Positions 12,972 to 26,200 of a stretch of 64,000 bases of DNA are shown here, one piece after another (the first letter of the stretch is position 1; the number at the start of each line of letters is the position of its first letter). The DNA lies in the NCBI GenBank assembly GCA_034509925.1, contig CM067535.1, forward strand, positions 4,143,001 through 4,207,000, written 5' to 3'. This DNA is from Hirudinaria manillensis. Lineage: Eukaryota; Annelida; Clitellata; Hirudinida; Hirudinidae. The notes under the pieces are model-generated. The model made no database searches. It was not told the DNA's origin and saw only the letters and a program-made list of their open reading frames with translations. The position numbers and the translations under genes were made by a program.

Positions 12972-15900
12972 TCATTCTATTCCAATTTTGCAAACGTAAA
13001 ATCTCTCGCCGCGTCCAAAAGACATCCGTTCTAGTTTCGGGTCGAATTTGACCACCAACTCTGGAGGAGACCCTGAGGGGCAATCCTGGGGAATGAGGGC
13101 CTTTGTGATTGTGACTGTTTCCCCTGAGGTTGAAAAGATGTCCAGTAGCTCTGAGTTGTTCTCGGAGACGAACACAGCCTTCTGTAGCGGTCCTCCGCAC
13201 CTCAGCAATCTGGAATCGAAGCATTTGCTTTGGAAACTGATTAATTATTCCTTAACCAAATATCATAATTGGCTATCAGTGGTTGGTAATTAATCAGCCA
13301 GTAATTAAAGTAGAATCATGCTAGTAAAACAACTACATTATATTACAATTGATTAACATACCTTGAAGGGTAAAAGTACAAAGGGTAAAAACACTGACTA
13401 GTCATATACTGGTCGGTATCAATTCACCTATTAACTTAATAAAATAATAATAGTTAATAAAACTACCAGCACTCCCAAGTTATTTATTAAAATTGAGCAC
13501 ATGAAGAGCACAATTTCTAACTCACCTGAATCCTTCAAAATCACAGGCTGGAATAAGTTCCCTGAGAGATACGGACACATTGACCCCGGTCATTGGGTTC
13601 AGGAATATGAGGAGACCCTGACTGTCCTTGGGGGTCCTTCCTGCCAACACCAATAGACCCTGATTGGTTTCAAAATGACACCTTTTATTTATCCACAGAC
13701 TGAGTTTATGCTTAACTAATTAACAAATAATAATAATAATAGCAGCCAGCAATGCAACCACAATTCAATGCTTCAATACGTAAATTGACTACTATCATAA
13801 TATATGGGTCAATTTTTGCAATCATCATAATTCATTATAATACATTCATTACCACGCCCACCTTATCCTGGTGGATGAGGTCGCAACAGGGCGTGAAGTC
13901 CAGGCATTCCACTCCGAATGTGAATTTCTTGAGCAACAGTCCAGTCTTGAAGTGCCTATTTCAATTTATCAATTTTAATATTTAATAAGTTTCAATTATT
14001 TTAAATACATGTTATTACTCTACTCTGACAACTTTGAACAACAACAACGATGAAGATGACTCAGTTTATGGCGGCCACGACTGCCTATGTACGTACCACA
14101 AGTAGGCCTCATTCCTGGACAGGCCGCAGACAACAGACGACCTCGACACATGGAGAAGGTGAAGGACGCGGTCGGGCACTTCCTGGAGTTCCTTCGAGGA
14201 GATCTTGGAAAGGCTTTCGGCGCAGACGTGGACGTGTCTGACGGAGGTCACCGGGTCCGCAGGGCAGTCGGAGGTTTCTTCGTCATGAGACGGAGATGAC
14301 GACGCAATGCAAATGTCGTCCGGGTGGATCGTGCAGTGAAAGGCAGAATCGCGAAGTGCTGAGAACCTTGGTTTATGGAATAAAACGTGGGAATAACTTT
14401 GTCATAACGCTGCCATGTCATGATGATAAATTCCTTGCCTAATCTTAATTAATTGATATAATATAATTACTATTATTAATTTAATTAACTGATGTCTAAT
14501 AATTAGCTTCTCCTTTTACACGTTGGTCAATTAAGTTACCTGTACACCTGATTGCGACAGGACACCTGCCCATTCGAAAACTTGACGAGAAATGTCTCGT
14601 AGCACTGCAAATCTTCGGGGTGTGATGGAACCTTCGAGGAGATATTGATGACTGTGATTATGACATGCAGAGATAAATTATTCATTAGGTCGTGTGATTA
14701 ATAAATTAATCAGTAACGAATGTTTGTGTGTGCACTTTTACCAAGCGTCGTTATTTAATATTCTCTCATGTTCATTAGCACATAAAACTGATTAATTATG
14801 TAACCATTATTAACTGAAATTAAAATTATTTTGATATCAACTACAGCAGTAATAGCAATAATGATGAATGTCGACAACAACAACGATAATAATAATAATA
14901 ATGATCATCATCATGACTACTTGCCTCATCACTGTTTGTTGACAGAAAGACAACAGAAACATGCAGTTCATGTTTATCCCCCTGGACCTCCAGTATGCTG
15001 GCACTCTTTATTCTCTCCTGATGATGATAGTAAAGATCATAATAATCTAAACGTCATTCAAAAATAGACCAATGACCTCAGGGTCATGTGTAACAAGTGA
15101 TGACAATAAATGTCTTAAATTGTTAAATTATCCAATTTTATATGCAGGATTTTTATAAATTTAATATCTTTGACCTACTTTTTTAGCTGTCCAATCAACA
15201 AGCTTGACCCAGTTGCCCTCACTCTCACCATAAACGATGAGTCCCTCTTCACATGTGCAGAGCAAATACCCACAGTCCTCTTGCTCCTGATTGGTCGAGG
15301 ATGCCGGACCTTTGAACCAATGGAAGTCGACTATTTGGCTTGGCGTCTGGCACTGAGTTCGGAAAAAAACATAAGGATTAAAACTTGAAACTTTTAGTAA
15401 TAGTTTGAGATTTTAAACAAAAAAGGATGTTTTTAAGAACATTTCATTGTCAACAAAGATTGATTTTATTGATAACAAGAGTGTGGTCATCTGTGAAACA
15501 AAGAGATTATTTTCTACATTTGACATTTCATAGTTTGTGACATCAATGACTCAGTAAATGGGCGAAGGAGGAGGAGATGAATTCAAACGAACTGAAAGTT
15601 CCGGAAGATGTTCTGCTTCTGATAATTTTCCAGGGGAAGAATTTTCATGTTCCTTCTCCTGAACCTTTCTGCGTTTCGGACTAACAAATTCAGGATCATC
15701 CTCCTCTAGCAAGTTAAAATCTGAGTCGGATTCAGATTTGAGAGTCTCTGGATCTTCCACTGATGCCAAACGTTTGTCATCATTTTCTGTCGACAAAATT
15801 GGACTTCTTTCCTCGGAACTTGAAGCTTCAGAAGAGAGTGACTGAGCATGACAAGATTTACTTATTGATTCATCCCCAGCTTTGGAGTCATTTGAAAATG

Positions 15901-16301
15901 TTTTTTCTGAACTCTTTTGTGTAGTTATTGAAGAGGTACCAAAGTCAAGCTTTCTCTTTAACCTTTTCTTTGCTGGAGCTTTTGCACATTTGTCTCCCTC
16001 TATTACCAATTGATTATCATTCGTTGCGTCTGTGCCATCTTTTTCAGCTTCTTTTTGTTGGAGAATCTAAAAAGAACGTGAAGTTGTTGTGAGGAACGAT
16101 GGTAGAATTAAAATTGATTCGCTTTCAAAAACAACAACCTGTAGTTTCCTTTGCTTCCGTACAAGCTCCCTTTTCAAGCAGTTCAACAAATCTATCTTCT
16201 CCGATAACTAAAAACAGCAATAAAACTGAGACAAATGTATATCAACATATGTTTTCAAATACTCGAATATCCATGACTAAAGTTACCGTTGGACTTCTCA
16301 T
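12972..16301 (-). CDS. PALB2: PALB2-like recombination mediator, compact form
   Basis: Ten exons on the minus strand (16287-16301, 16139-16207, 15593-16066, 15179-15352, 14925-15017, 14540-14631, 14097-14366, 13862-13955, 13526-13659, 12972-13209) join in phase to about 550 aa; human PALB2 has 1186. The N terminus is a short coiled coil (LSEKIDLLNCLKRELVRKQR), as in PALB2, where it binds BRCA1 and RAD51. A low-complexity acidic/serine region with KKRLKRK follows. The last five exons resemble the PALB2 WD40 domain that binds BRCA2: LLCTCEEG, LWHFKTGLLLKK (human IWNLKTGQLLKK), LLIFLNPMTGVNVSVSL and a terminal blade ending in FYVCKIGIE. Exon 3 needs a weak donor (TCA then GTTCGT) at 15593; without it the frame stops at 15551. 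Exon 5 ends in a GC donor. The gene lies head to head with NADSYN1. Identification rests on remembered human sequence. Confidence 0.8.
15455..15592 (-). other. Intron 3 of the PALB2-like gene, or an alternative 3' end
   Basis: If the weak donor at 15593 is not used, exon 3 reads on for 14 codons to a stop at 15551. A sequence that reads AATAAA on the minus strand lies near 15460. Together these would make a short N-terminal isoform of about 200 aa with the coiled coil but no propeller. Both outcomes are possible from sequence alone. Confidence 0.4.
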
Positions 16302-16706
16302 TTTCTCTGAAAGCCCCAAAAAAGCGGTGTTGCGAGAACAGATGTCAAAACAAAGTTGAAATTTGGAGCCACTGGCAGTTCATTGCAGAATAAAAGATTA
16401 ATAAATACTAAAGTGGATCGCGATCGCAGTTACAAAATTTTATAATATCATTAAATTTGGCAAAACTTTACGAAATTAGCCACTTGTGAGTTAACAAATG
16501 TCGGGCTCACTCGAGTCACATAATACTAAATATATCCAAGAAAAATAAACATTTCTGAAAATAAGTTGAGACATTTGCTCCAACCCTGTTTGCTTGGAGC
16601 TGTTTATAACTGATGTTTGGCTACTTTCTTGGCATCGGCGTGCTTCGTGGGTCCTTGTATATTTGTTCATCATAGCACACATCTGAGTTTTCTCATTCAA
16701 CAAGAC
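16302..16706. promoter_or_regulatory. Divergent promoter region between PALB2-like gene and NADSYN1
   Basis: The two start codons point away from each other with 405 bp between them and no coding sequence in the gap. A shared bidirectional promoter is the simplest reading. The gap contains a palindromic CGATCGCGATCG-like patch near 16418-16428, and I see no convincing TATA box. Confidence 0.6.
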
Positions 16707-18208
16707 ATGGGTAGGAAGGTAATTCTTGCAACATGTTCGTTGAACCAGTGGGCAATGGACTTTGAGAAAAACTTGGAAAATATTTTGAAAAGTAAGTATT
16801 CACTTATTATGTACTAAAAGATTATCGTTGGCGAAGTTTCAGACTCATTACTGTTTCCATGTTCGATTTTTGTTTATTGTTGCAATTGATAATATATTAT
16901 TTAATTATTTAGGACATTCTAGTAATAGAGTTATTCCAATATATTTTCAAATCAAATACTCATAATATTATAATCAAATTGCATGATTTTAAAGGCATAA
17001 AAATTGCCAAAGAGAAGGGTGCAACCTACAGACTTGGACCTGAACTAGAGATAAGGTACTGCCAATAGCAATAGGTCAACAGTGACAATGATGATTATCC
17101 AATAGTAATGCTGGCATTTGATTAGCTTAATTAATGACACTAACATTTACAATTTAATTATTGTTAATTGCAATGATATTCACAATAATTACAACACATC
17201 ACTGATCCAGTGGATACGGATGCAGCGATCACTTCCTAGAGGGCGACACTCTCCTCCATTCCTTTCAAGTTCTGGCCGAACTCATCCAGAATCCGATCTG
17301 CACGGATATCATGTGCGATGTCGGCATGTGAGTGCACGTGCATGCATAATGTTTCGGTGTACATTTGTTTGTAGTTGTGATTAAGTGATTATGTTATTTC
17401 GATTTTATTTTTAAATTTTCTAATTGTATAATTGTATTTAATTATGCAAATCAACGTTTGTGAAATGTAACAACATGTAACAATAGAAGAACACTTGTGT
17501 TTTGATGCAAACAATGTTAGCCTTTGACTGGAATGTTTTGCAATGAAATCACTTCCAGGCCCGTCATGCACAAAAATGTCACGTACAACTGTCGAGTCAT
17601 CTTCCTCAACAAGTGAGTTGTCATCATCATCATAATCATAATCATAATCATTAGTTGTTAACATCAACAATTTTATCTTTATAACCTCAAACCAGGTGTC
17701 TCTTCTCTAAAACCTCTCTCATTAATCATAAACACCATCACCATCATAATTACTATATATTCTGCAATCAACTAATCTAATTAGATCACCGTTATCATCA
17801 TCATCGTTTTCGTCATCATCATCATTGTTGCCCCAGGAAAATACTGCTGATCCGACCAAAGTTGATGATGGCAGACGGATGGATATACAGGGAGAGTCGT
17901 TGGTTCACGGCCTGGTCCAAGTGGAAGCAGACGGAGGAGTTCTACCTGCCCAGGATCATCCAGAACATCACCGGACAGGTTCGTGACCCCGACACGGTGG
18001 TTGTCACAATTGTCATCGGCATTGTAATCATCATCATCATAATCATCATCAGCATGATAATCATCCATCATTAATGTTGATGTCTTCCTTGCCATCCATT
18101 TTGTCGTTAATTGATTGCCATTGTCTCATTTCATTGCTATTGTCATGATAATTTTTATCAATATTATTATTAATAATATTATTATTATAATTATGGCTGA
18201 ATATACCC

Positions 18209-18245
<37 letters not shown>

Positions 18246-19109
18246 AGCCATCATTGGTAATTCTCATTGCCTAAGTACTGCCATTGTCATCTGCCAGAAA
18301 ACGGTGCCCTTCGGAGATGCCGTCATAGCAACCCTGGACACCTGCATTGGCAGCGAGGTGTGCGAGGAGATGTGGAATGCATCCAGGTTCGGTGATGGTG
18401 GTGGTGGTGATGATGATGATGATTATATAGCTTCCTGCAGGTCAAGTCGATCCAAGGATGGAAATGATAAAATCTCTGATGCTTTCTAAGAACCATGTCG
18501 TCTAACTTATTATAGTTTATTAAAATTCATTATTGCATTGCCACACTCCTGATTGATGTTTGGTGATGATGATGATGATGATGATTTTTCAGCCGTCACA
18601 TCGAGATGGGATTGGACGGTGTCGAAATCTTCACCAACGCCAGCGGGAGTCACCACGAGCTGAGAAAGGCCTACGTCAGGGTTGACCTCATGACCTCTGC
18701 CACCATGAAGGTCAGTGATGATGTATTCAACCATCATTGGACAGCATCATCTAATGCAATGCCCCATTAGATAACATCATCGTCTTTTAATAATGTGCCC
18801 TATATGAAATCATCATCATCATACAATTAGCTGTAACTTCATTCATTCACTCACTCACTCATTCATTCATTCCATCCATTGATTGATTCCATCCATTCAT
18901 TCGTTCGTTCGTTCATTCATTCATTCATTCATTCGTTTGTCTATCAATTAGATGTGCTGACATGTTTTCCATTAGGCAGGTGGCATATACATGTTCTCCA
19001 ACCTGTTTGGTTGTGACGGGGAAAGGGTTTACTACGACGGATGTTCGGCAATCGCTTGCAATGGTGACATCCTTGCACAGGGGAAGCAGTTCTCAACAGA
19101 CGAAGTGGT

Positions 19110-19197
<88 letters not shown>

Positions 19198-19608
19198 CAT
19201 CTTTGACAATAATAAGTATCATCATCATCATCTCTGATAGTGATCACCACTATCATAATCACCACTGGCAGGAGGTGCTCACAGCTGTTGTAGACTTGGA
19301 GGATGTGAGGTTTTATAGGAACAGTCTCAGGAGTAGATGCATATTGGTGAGTGATAACATGGTGATGATGGTGATAATGGTGATTGATCATGATCAATGC
19401 TGATTGGTGATGATGATGATGATGATTACCTTTGGCTTTTTCTTTGAACCCTAAAGTCATCCAAGTGCCAACCCTTCCCTCGCATCCACGTGGAATTTGC
19501 CCTCACGAGTCACGACCCCTTCTTGAACCCCACACCTGTGATGCACTGGAAGTATCACACACCAGAGGAAGAGATCAGGTTTGGGACATGACGTTGTTGA
19601 TGATCATT

Positions 19609-19639
<31 letters not shown>

Positions 19640-20745
19640 TTATTATGTGATTATACTTTTTGATGAATACCAAATGATGTCAAGCAATGAATCTGGCATT
19701 TTGATTTATTTTATTTATTAACAACAGAGGCTCCTGTTTTCCTGCTTTTTGTGATTTGCAAGTCTGCAAAATAAGAAAATCGCTTCATGAATAATCCTAA
19801 ACAATAACTACATGTGCTGATTAACATTAATCCTGATTAATATTCACTCCATCCATCAATCACCAGCCTTGGCCCCGCCTGCTGGCTCTGGGACTACCTC
19901 AGAAGGAGTGGAAGTGGTGGTTTCTTCCTGCCTCTCAGCGGAGGATTGGACAGCTCGAGTGCTGCCTGCATCGTGTCCTCCATGTGCCATCTGGTGACTG
20001 AGGCTGTCAGGAAGGGAGGTATGATGATGATGATTATAGTGGGGATGATGATGACAAATATCTGCCCAAACTGATGGATGTGGACAAAATTGGTTATTGA
20101 TGCTGTTGGTTTGTTTTTAAAACTGTTGTTGTGACTGTGATGATTGTGATAATGATGATGATTATTATTATTGTCATTGTTTCCCATCCATTTCCTGTTA
20201 TAAGCTTCCATCATCATTACCATCATCACTGACATCATTTCAGACAAGCAAGTCCTGAGCGACGTCAGGCACGTGGTGTCAGACGACTCCTATTCTCCGT
20301 CGGATCCGAGAGAGTTGTGCACACGCATCCTCACGACGTGCTATATGGGAACCAGTAACAGTGCCCAGGAGACCAAGGACAGAGCTCAGAAGCTTGCCAA
20401 GGACATTGGAAGGTTGCCATGTGATGATGATCATTTGTTTTTATAATGGAATTCATATAGTTTAGTTTTAAGCAATGATAAAATAATTACTACTAATAAA
20501 TTGAATTTTATTAATTTATTTTTAATTTTATTATTATTTTTTAAATTTTATCAATTTATTTGTAATTCAATTCAATTTATCTTTCGAAGCCACCACCTTG
20601 CCATAAACATCGACGGGGCCGTCTCTGCCACCCTCAAGATCTTCACCTCTCTCTTTAACCTTTTCCCGAAGTTCAAAGTTCATGGGGGTTCACCAAGGGA
20701 AAACCAGGCTCTGCAGAATGTCCAGGTGCTCATTGATGATGATGA

Positions 20746-20786
<41 letters not shown>

Positions 20787-22426
20787 TGTTCCAAGGGCTT
20801 TGTTCCATTGATATGATATTAGATGATTTCAATGATTGATAACATTGAAATGATGTAAGGTCAGCATTTGGTAACCATCTCAAATACTATCCGAGCCAAT
20901 AATGATTAGGATGATGATAACAAATGATGACGATGATGACAAGAGTCTTTTTGGATTTGTTAGGCCCGACTGAGGATGGTCCTGTCCTACCTGTTTGCCC
21001 AGTTGACCCTTTGGGCAAAGGGCAGACCCGGGAGTTTGTTGGTCCTGGGATCTGCCAACGTCGATGAGAGGTTGGAGATGATGCGTGGTTGCGATCGAGC
21101 AGCATGTCGTTAAGTTGTAATTAAACGTTAAATCGTTAAACTGCAATTATAATACTCGGAAATAATATTATTTTATAATATTCGGCATGATTGTAATATT
21201 GTCTGCATTATAATTAGATTTATTAATATTATTATAGTTAACTTAAGATTGCATAAGCACATTGTAATTAGAATATTATGCATAATCACATTATAATTAT
21301 TATTATTAATAGTATTATAATTAGCTTAATATTAACACATTGTTGACAAAAGTTACTGTTTGTCTCCTTAGTCTGAGAGGTTACATGACAAAGTACGACT
21401 GCTCCAGCGCAGACTTGAACCCGATTGGTGGAATAAATAAGCAGGATCTCAGGAGCTTCATCTTATATTGCATCGACAAGTTCAACTTCCAATCGCTGAA
21501 GGAGTAGGCAGTTTATGTTAATTTATGTGCATGTTTGATCAGGGCTGTTTGCTTTGTATAGCTGCATTTTGTATTTCTTTCATAATGGTGCAAATTTGGA
21601 GAAATACCTTGGTTTAAATTATTTTTTTTATTATTATTACTTAATTGTTACCAATTATTTTAAGTCTGTATAGGAAAAAAGATTTATTCTCATTTAAATT
21701 CTTTTAAAATATTTTCTTTAGAATACATTCAGCTCCGCCCACAGCAGAGCTCGAGCCACTGGCAGAAGGAAAGATCGCCCAATTGGACGAGGTATAAAAC
21801 AACGATAAACAACATTGACGATAAACTCCCCTTAAAACCACGATTGGCTCTCTCCTAAACTAGGTCGACATGGGCATGACATACGACGAGCTGTCACTCT
21901 ACGGCAGGCTCAGAGCTGAAAAGAGGTGCGGCCCTTACAGCATGTACACCAAACTCCTCTCCCATTGGAAGGACAAGCACTCGCCTGCTGAGGTGAGTGG
22001 CTGTCAAGATGCTGGTTGCTTACGGTCAGATGTGTTGGATACGATGATAATGATGATGATGATGATGTCGTGATATAAGATGCTGTTGGTTACAATGGCT
22101 GGGGAGATCATTATCAATAATAATGGTGAGGTTGTGATCTTCAAAGAAGCGTTGGCCTACTCTTCGGTGTTTTGATCACCTGCTAAGTGATTGGTTGAAG
22201 TTCAATCTTCGATTGAAATCAACAGGTAGCAGAGAAGGTGAAGTTCTTCTTCAAGCACTACGCCATCAACCGGCACAAGATGACGGTGCTGACGCCGTCC
22301 TACCACGCGGAGTTGTACAGCCCGGACGACAACAGGTTCGACCACAGGCAGTTCCTTTACAACGTCAACTGGCCCTGGCAGTTCCGCTTCATCGACAAGC
22401 AGGTGCTCGCCGATTTGATTCTTTGA
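16707..22426 (+). CDS. NADSYN1: Glutamine-dependent NAD+ synthetase
   Basis: Eighteen phase-consistent exons give about 696 aa (human about 706): 16707-16791, 16995-17055, 17211-17327, 17559-17612, 17837-17978, 18298-18386, 18593-18710, 18976-19107, 19272-19346, 19457-19578, 19867-20018, 20244-20412, 20590-20725, 20964-21070, 21372-21503, 21722-21791, 21864-21992, 22226-22426. The enzyme amidates nicotinic acid adenine dinucleotide to NAD+ using ATP and glutamine, the last cytosolic step of the de novo and Preiss-Handler routes. The N-terminal nitrilase-type glutaminase keeps its Glu (GPELEI), Lys ([11 protein letters not shown]) and Cys ([11 protein letters not shown]). The synthetase half carries the P-loop SGGLDSS and the conserved GSANVDESLRGY and [15 protein letters not shown] stretches. 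The start [10 protein letters not shown] matches the family N terminus. A canonical AATAAA lies at 22772. Introns hold long GATG and TGAT microsatellites. Confidence 0.97.
19109..19197. repeat. (TGAT)n microsatellite in NADSYN1 intron 8
   Basis: An almost uninterrupted run of more than 20 TGAT units starts just after the donor of exon 8 and ends about 75 bp before exon 9. It fills over half of that intron and translates to QSIN repeats on the other strand, which is a chance open frame. Confidence 0.9.
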
Positions 22427-23260
22427 AGTTGATTAACCTGATGCTAGAAATTGTTCTTAATTAGATTACAAAGCAGATAATAACTTATTATCAAATAACT
22501 AAATATTGCATGACAGGCAGTACATGTTGTACTATGCACCATGTTCTGTTTTGACAGCAAAGTCACGACCGTGACATAACGTTCGAGCATCCAACATTTT
22601 AAACTGAAATTTAAAAATCTATTAAATCACTTTCAGACCGAAGCACTTGAGCTGAGAATGAAAACAAAAACAAACCCACAGGAGGAGCTTGACTGAACCA
22701 TGACTCCGCCTCCACTGAAATCTAATTATATCCCACCCAAGAGGCCTTGACTTAGTTGTGCCTCTTGTTGGAATAAATTTTTAATTTTAAAACAAAACTG
22801 TTTGAAATGGGGTTTGAGTCGTTGGCCATTTTTTCTGGGGCGAGTCGGCCCAGTTTGGACATTCATCAGTTCTGATTGGTCACCAACTGACCTCAATTGG
22901 AAAGCATGAGAAGGATCCTTAGAGTAATTCCAACAACAATCAGCAAAAAAATACAGACAGCTTTCAGAAACAAAAACAAATAATCAAATAAATGAATAAA
23001 TATTAAAACATTAAAGTAATATTTTAAAAATGTAACAATCTGCAGCTAATGCATCAAATATCACAGACTAGGAATCATAACAACAACAAAAAACAATTTC
23101 TTTGGCTTGCATCGACTGCGATGGAGGGTGTGCGTGTGTCGGTCGCTCCCGGCGACACATTCAAAAAAACATTTTCAACAAATACTGGGAAATAAGTTTT
23201 ATTTTTTTTTCTGTTTATAAAGGCCCCCAAGTGCGTGCTCAGAGGTGACGTTGCAAAAGT
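22427..23260. other. Convergent intergenic region between NADSYN1 and RRM1
   Basis: This is the 3'-to-3' gap. The plus strand has AATAAA at 22772 for NADSYN1. The minus-strand AATAAA for RRM1 reads as TTTATT at 23198-23203, about 60 bases past its stop. No other gene is visible. Confidence 0.7.
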
Positions 23261-26200
23261 TCAGCCGTCACACATCGTGCAGGCGGATCTGTTGAGCTTC
23301 GAGCAGACGAGTCTGTCGGTGTCGGTCGGTGCTCTCCGGGCGACCTTCGATTCCGCCGACGTGGAGTTGACCTTTTGGGTGTCCACCGTGAACTTTATCG
23401 GGTCAACTGCTGGTCTTGTCCTCAGGTAATACATGCCCGTCTTCAGACCCTGCCAGAGAGGTTATAATTATCATGATCAAGATCATCATCGTTACTATCA
23501 CATTAGCCATTATTCTATAATTATTACGTAACTATATCATCATGTTATGATAACCTTTTATACTATGATTACTTTTAATTATTATTGTTATTATTATTAC
23601 TGCAGTAGTTAGACTAATATTTAGTCTTGATTTCAAAAATTAAATTGTAAATGGATTCAAATGTAATTAAGCAGTTTAAACAAAATCTTTATTTATTTAT
23701 TCATTCATTAAATCTCAGAACTACCTTCTTCCAGCCATAGAAATGCATGCTGGTCAGTTTGGCATAGTTTGGTTCTGCTATGTGAATGTTGAGGGACTGA
23801 CTTTGGTCGACGTAGGGTCCCCTGTCCGCTGCCATGTCTATGATGGTCTTCTGGGAGATTTCCCAGACGGTCTTGTAGAGCGCCTTTATGTCGTCTGGGA
23901 TTTCCTTGATGTTCTGACGACAGGAATGGGCGGAGTCAATGATAATGAGCGGAGTAGATGGATGACAAGTGATGTAAGCCATGCATTCTATGCTTTAACA
24001 TAGTTGTATGATGACATTAATTGTTATAATGTTACAAGTACATTGTTGTCTGGTTGACATCTGGTTGAAATACCAATTGTTGTCGTCATCATCATCACCA
24101 TCATCATCGTCATCATCACCAACAAACCTGTATGGAGCCATTGTTGGCCATTATCCTCATCTTCATACCTTCATCCCACAGCCCAAGGGCAGTCAGGTCT
24201 TTGAGTAGGTGATGGTTGACCACCTGGAACCAATAAAATATCATCATCATCATCATATTACCACCATATCTCAGATCAATCATTCTAGTATCTTGCTTGG
24301 ATATGTTAACCTATTATTGATTATAACCCATCAAACCAATAATAGATTAATCAAATATTACTAAAGGTCGTCACAAGTGCCACGAACAATCAATAAATCA
24401 CCTGGTGGCTCCCTCCAGTGACATTCCTGGTGTAGATGTTGCTCGTGTAGGGTTCAAAACACTCACAGTTCCCCAGGATTTGAGCCGTGGATGCTGTTGG
24501 CATCGGAGCAACCAGGAGGCTGTTCCTGACTCCGTATCTTCAAAGTTTTTTTTGCGAGAATTAAATTATTTTCTGCTATTTAATGGCAAAATCCTTTGCA
24601 GGAAATGGCAAATAAAAAGAAGAAATATCTGATTAAATTGTTAAATTTATTGTTTTGCTTGTTAATATGAAAAACAAATGTTAGGATGGATGCATGCTCA
24701 AGCATATGAGAAATAAAACAATCGATAGATCAATCAATCAATCAGTTCATTCCACCTCTTGATTTGTTCCCTCAGTTCTGACCAATCGTGGCGATCAGAG
24801 GGGGTTACGCCCCACATGTCAGGCTGCAGAATCTGGCAAACAGGAAAATAATTGCAAAATTTATTAATTCATTTCATTGGAAAATCTAATTAATCGAGAT
24901 AAACTTGCAATTATGGTTAAAAATAATAACTTATTTGATTACCCCAGCAATTAATATTCCAATATTTAAATATTCCAACTAAATACGACCAAACATAGGT
25001 TCTCAATTTCTCTTACCCCTCTGCTGACCGGAGAACCGTGATAGGTCTCGTAGGGGCCAAACTCCTTGGCCAATCGGCAACTGGCTTTGAGGGCACCAAA
25101 GTAGATGGACTCGAAGATGTCTCTGTTCAAGGCACGAGCTTCTGGACTGTCGAAAGGATGCCTGGCAAAAGAGATGGCAGGATGAATTTAAGGATGAGAA
25201 TTATTTTTTTTTATGAGTTTATTAAAGTGTCAAAGCAAAGTGTTAAAGGTTTAAAATGTCATTTTATTATGGTTAATTATTTTAATTATTGTGTTTAATT
25301 ACTTTATTATGGTTTAATAGTCTGCTATTCTCGTTTATATAAATACCTTAGCATCGAAGACAAAGGGTCTTTAAGATTAAATATTTTACCAAAAAAAAGC
25401 AGGTTATAATGATTTGTTGTAGCTAATTAATAATTAATATCTTGAATAATTATGACATCCATCAACCAATCAACAACCTCAAGAGGAGAAAGACATCTGC
25501 CAGACCCTGCACGCCTATTCCCATTGGTCGATGTCTCAAGTTACTGCGACGTGCCTATTCGATAAGGATTTATATTATTTTCCAACAAAACAATCATTAA
25601 TTGCATAATTATATATTGAGGGTGATAATTATACTACTATTGTATCAATATGTTGTCATATAGGTGCAAGCGCACGCACACGTTAAATTATTCGTGACTC
25701 CACCCACCTCAGGTACGGGGTAGTCGTTGACGTCGATGACTTTGTTGAGGTTCCTGACGACGACGCCGACGACCTCGACGAGTTTTTCGAAGTCAAACGT
25801 TCTGTCGTTTCTGACGAAACGACTCAAAGCCAATGAAGCCAAGTTGCAGACTGCCACCTGAGGACCAAAAAGTTAAGAAAATATGTTGAAAATCAAGACT
25901 TGATTGTCTTTCTTTTTTTACTAATAATTACAAAATAATTACCCTCAAAATATTAACTCTTAAAATAATACGAGTATTAATTATAATTGATTAATTTAAA
26001 TTAATGCTATTAAAAAATTAATTAATGTTATTATAATATTAATTAAATACTATTTTCTTCAGAGTCCCACAAATTATAGAGTCAAATAATGTCACATCGC
26101 ATCATAAAGAAAAACAAAAATATTTATTTTTCAAATTCCACTCGCCTCATCCTTGTCCGAGTACTGAACGACCTCCGTGCAGAGGTTGCTGGAGACGATG

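Noticed and set aside
12972..15352. Propeller exons as a separate gene of another WD family (for example an Elongator subunit)
   Set aside because: Stretches such as LWHFKTGLLLKK and LNPMTGVNVSV fit the PALB2 propeller, and no independent start codon is needed.
15551..16009. A stand-alone small minus-strand gene ending at 15551
   Set aside because: Upstream exons at 16139 and 16287 and downstream propeller exons join it in phase into one PALB2-like gene. The short form is kept only as a possible isoform.
19109..19197. CRISPR-like regular repeat
   Set aside because: It is a plain 4-base microsatellite with no spacers, in a eukaryotic intron.
18190..19460. Histidine- or isoleucine-rich open frames in NADSYN1 introns
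   Set aside because: They are translations of CAT/ATC and TGAT microsatellites inside introns.
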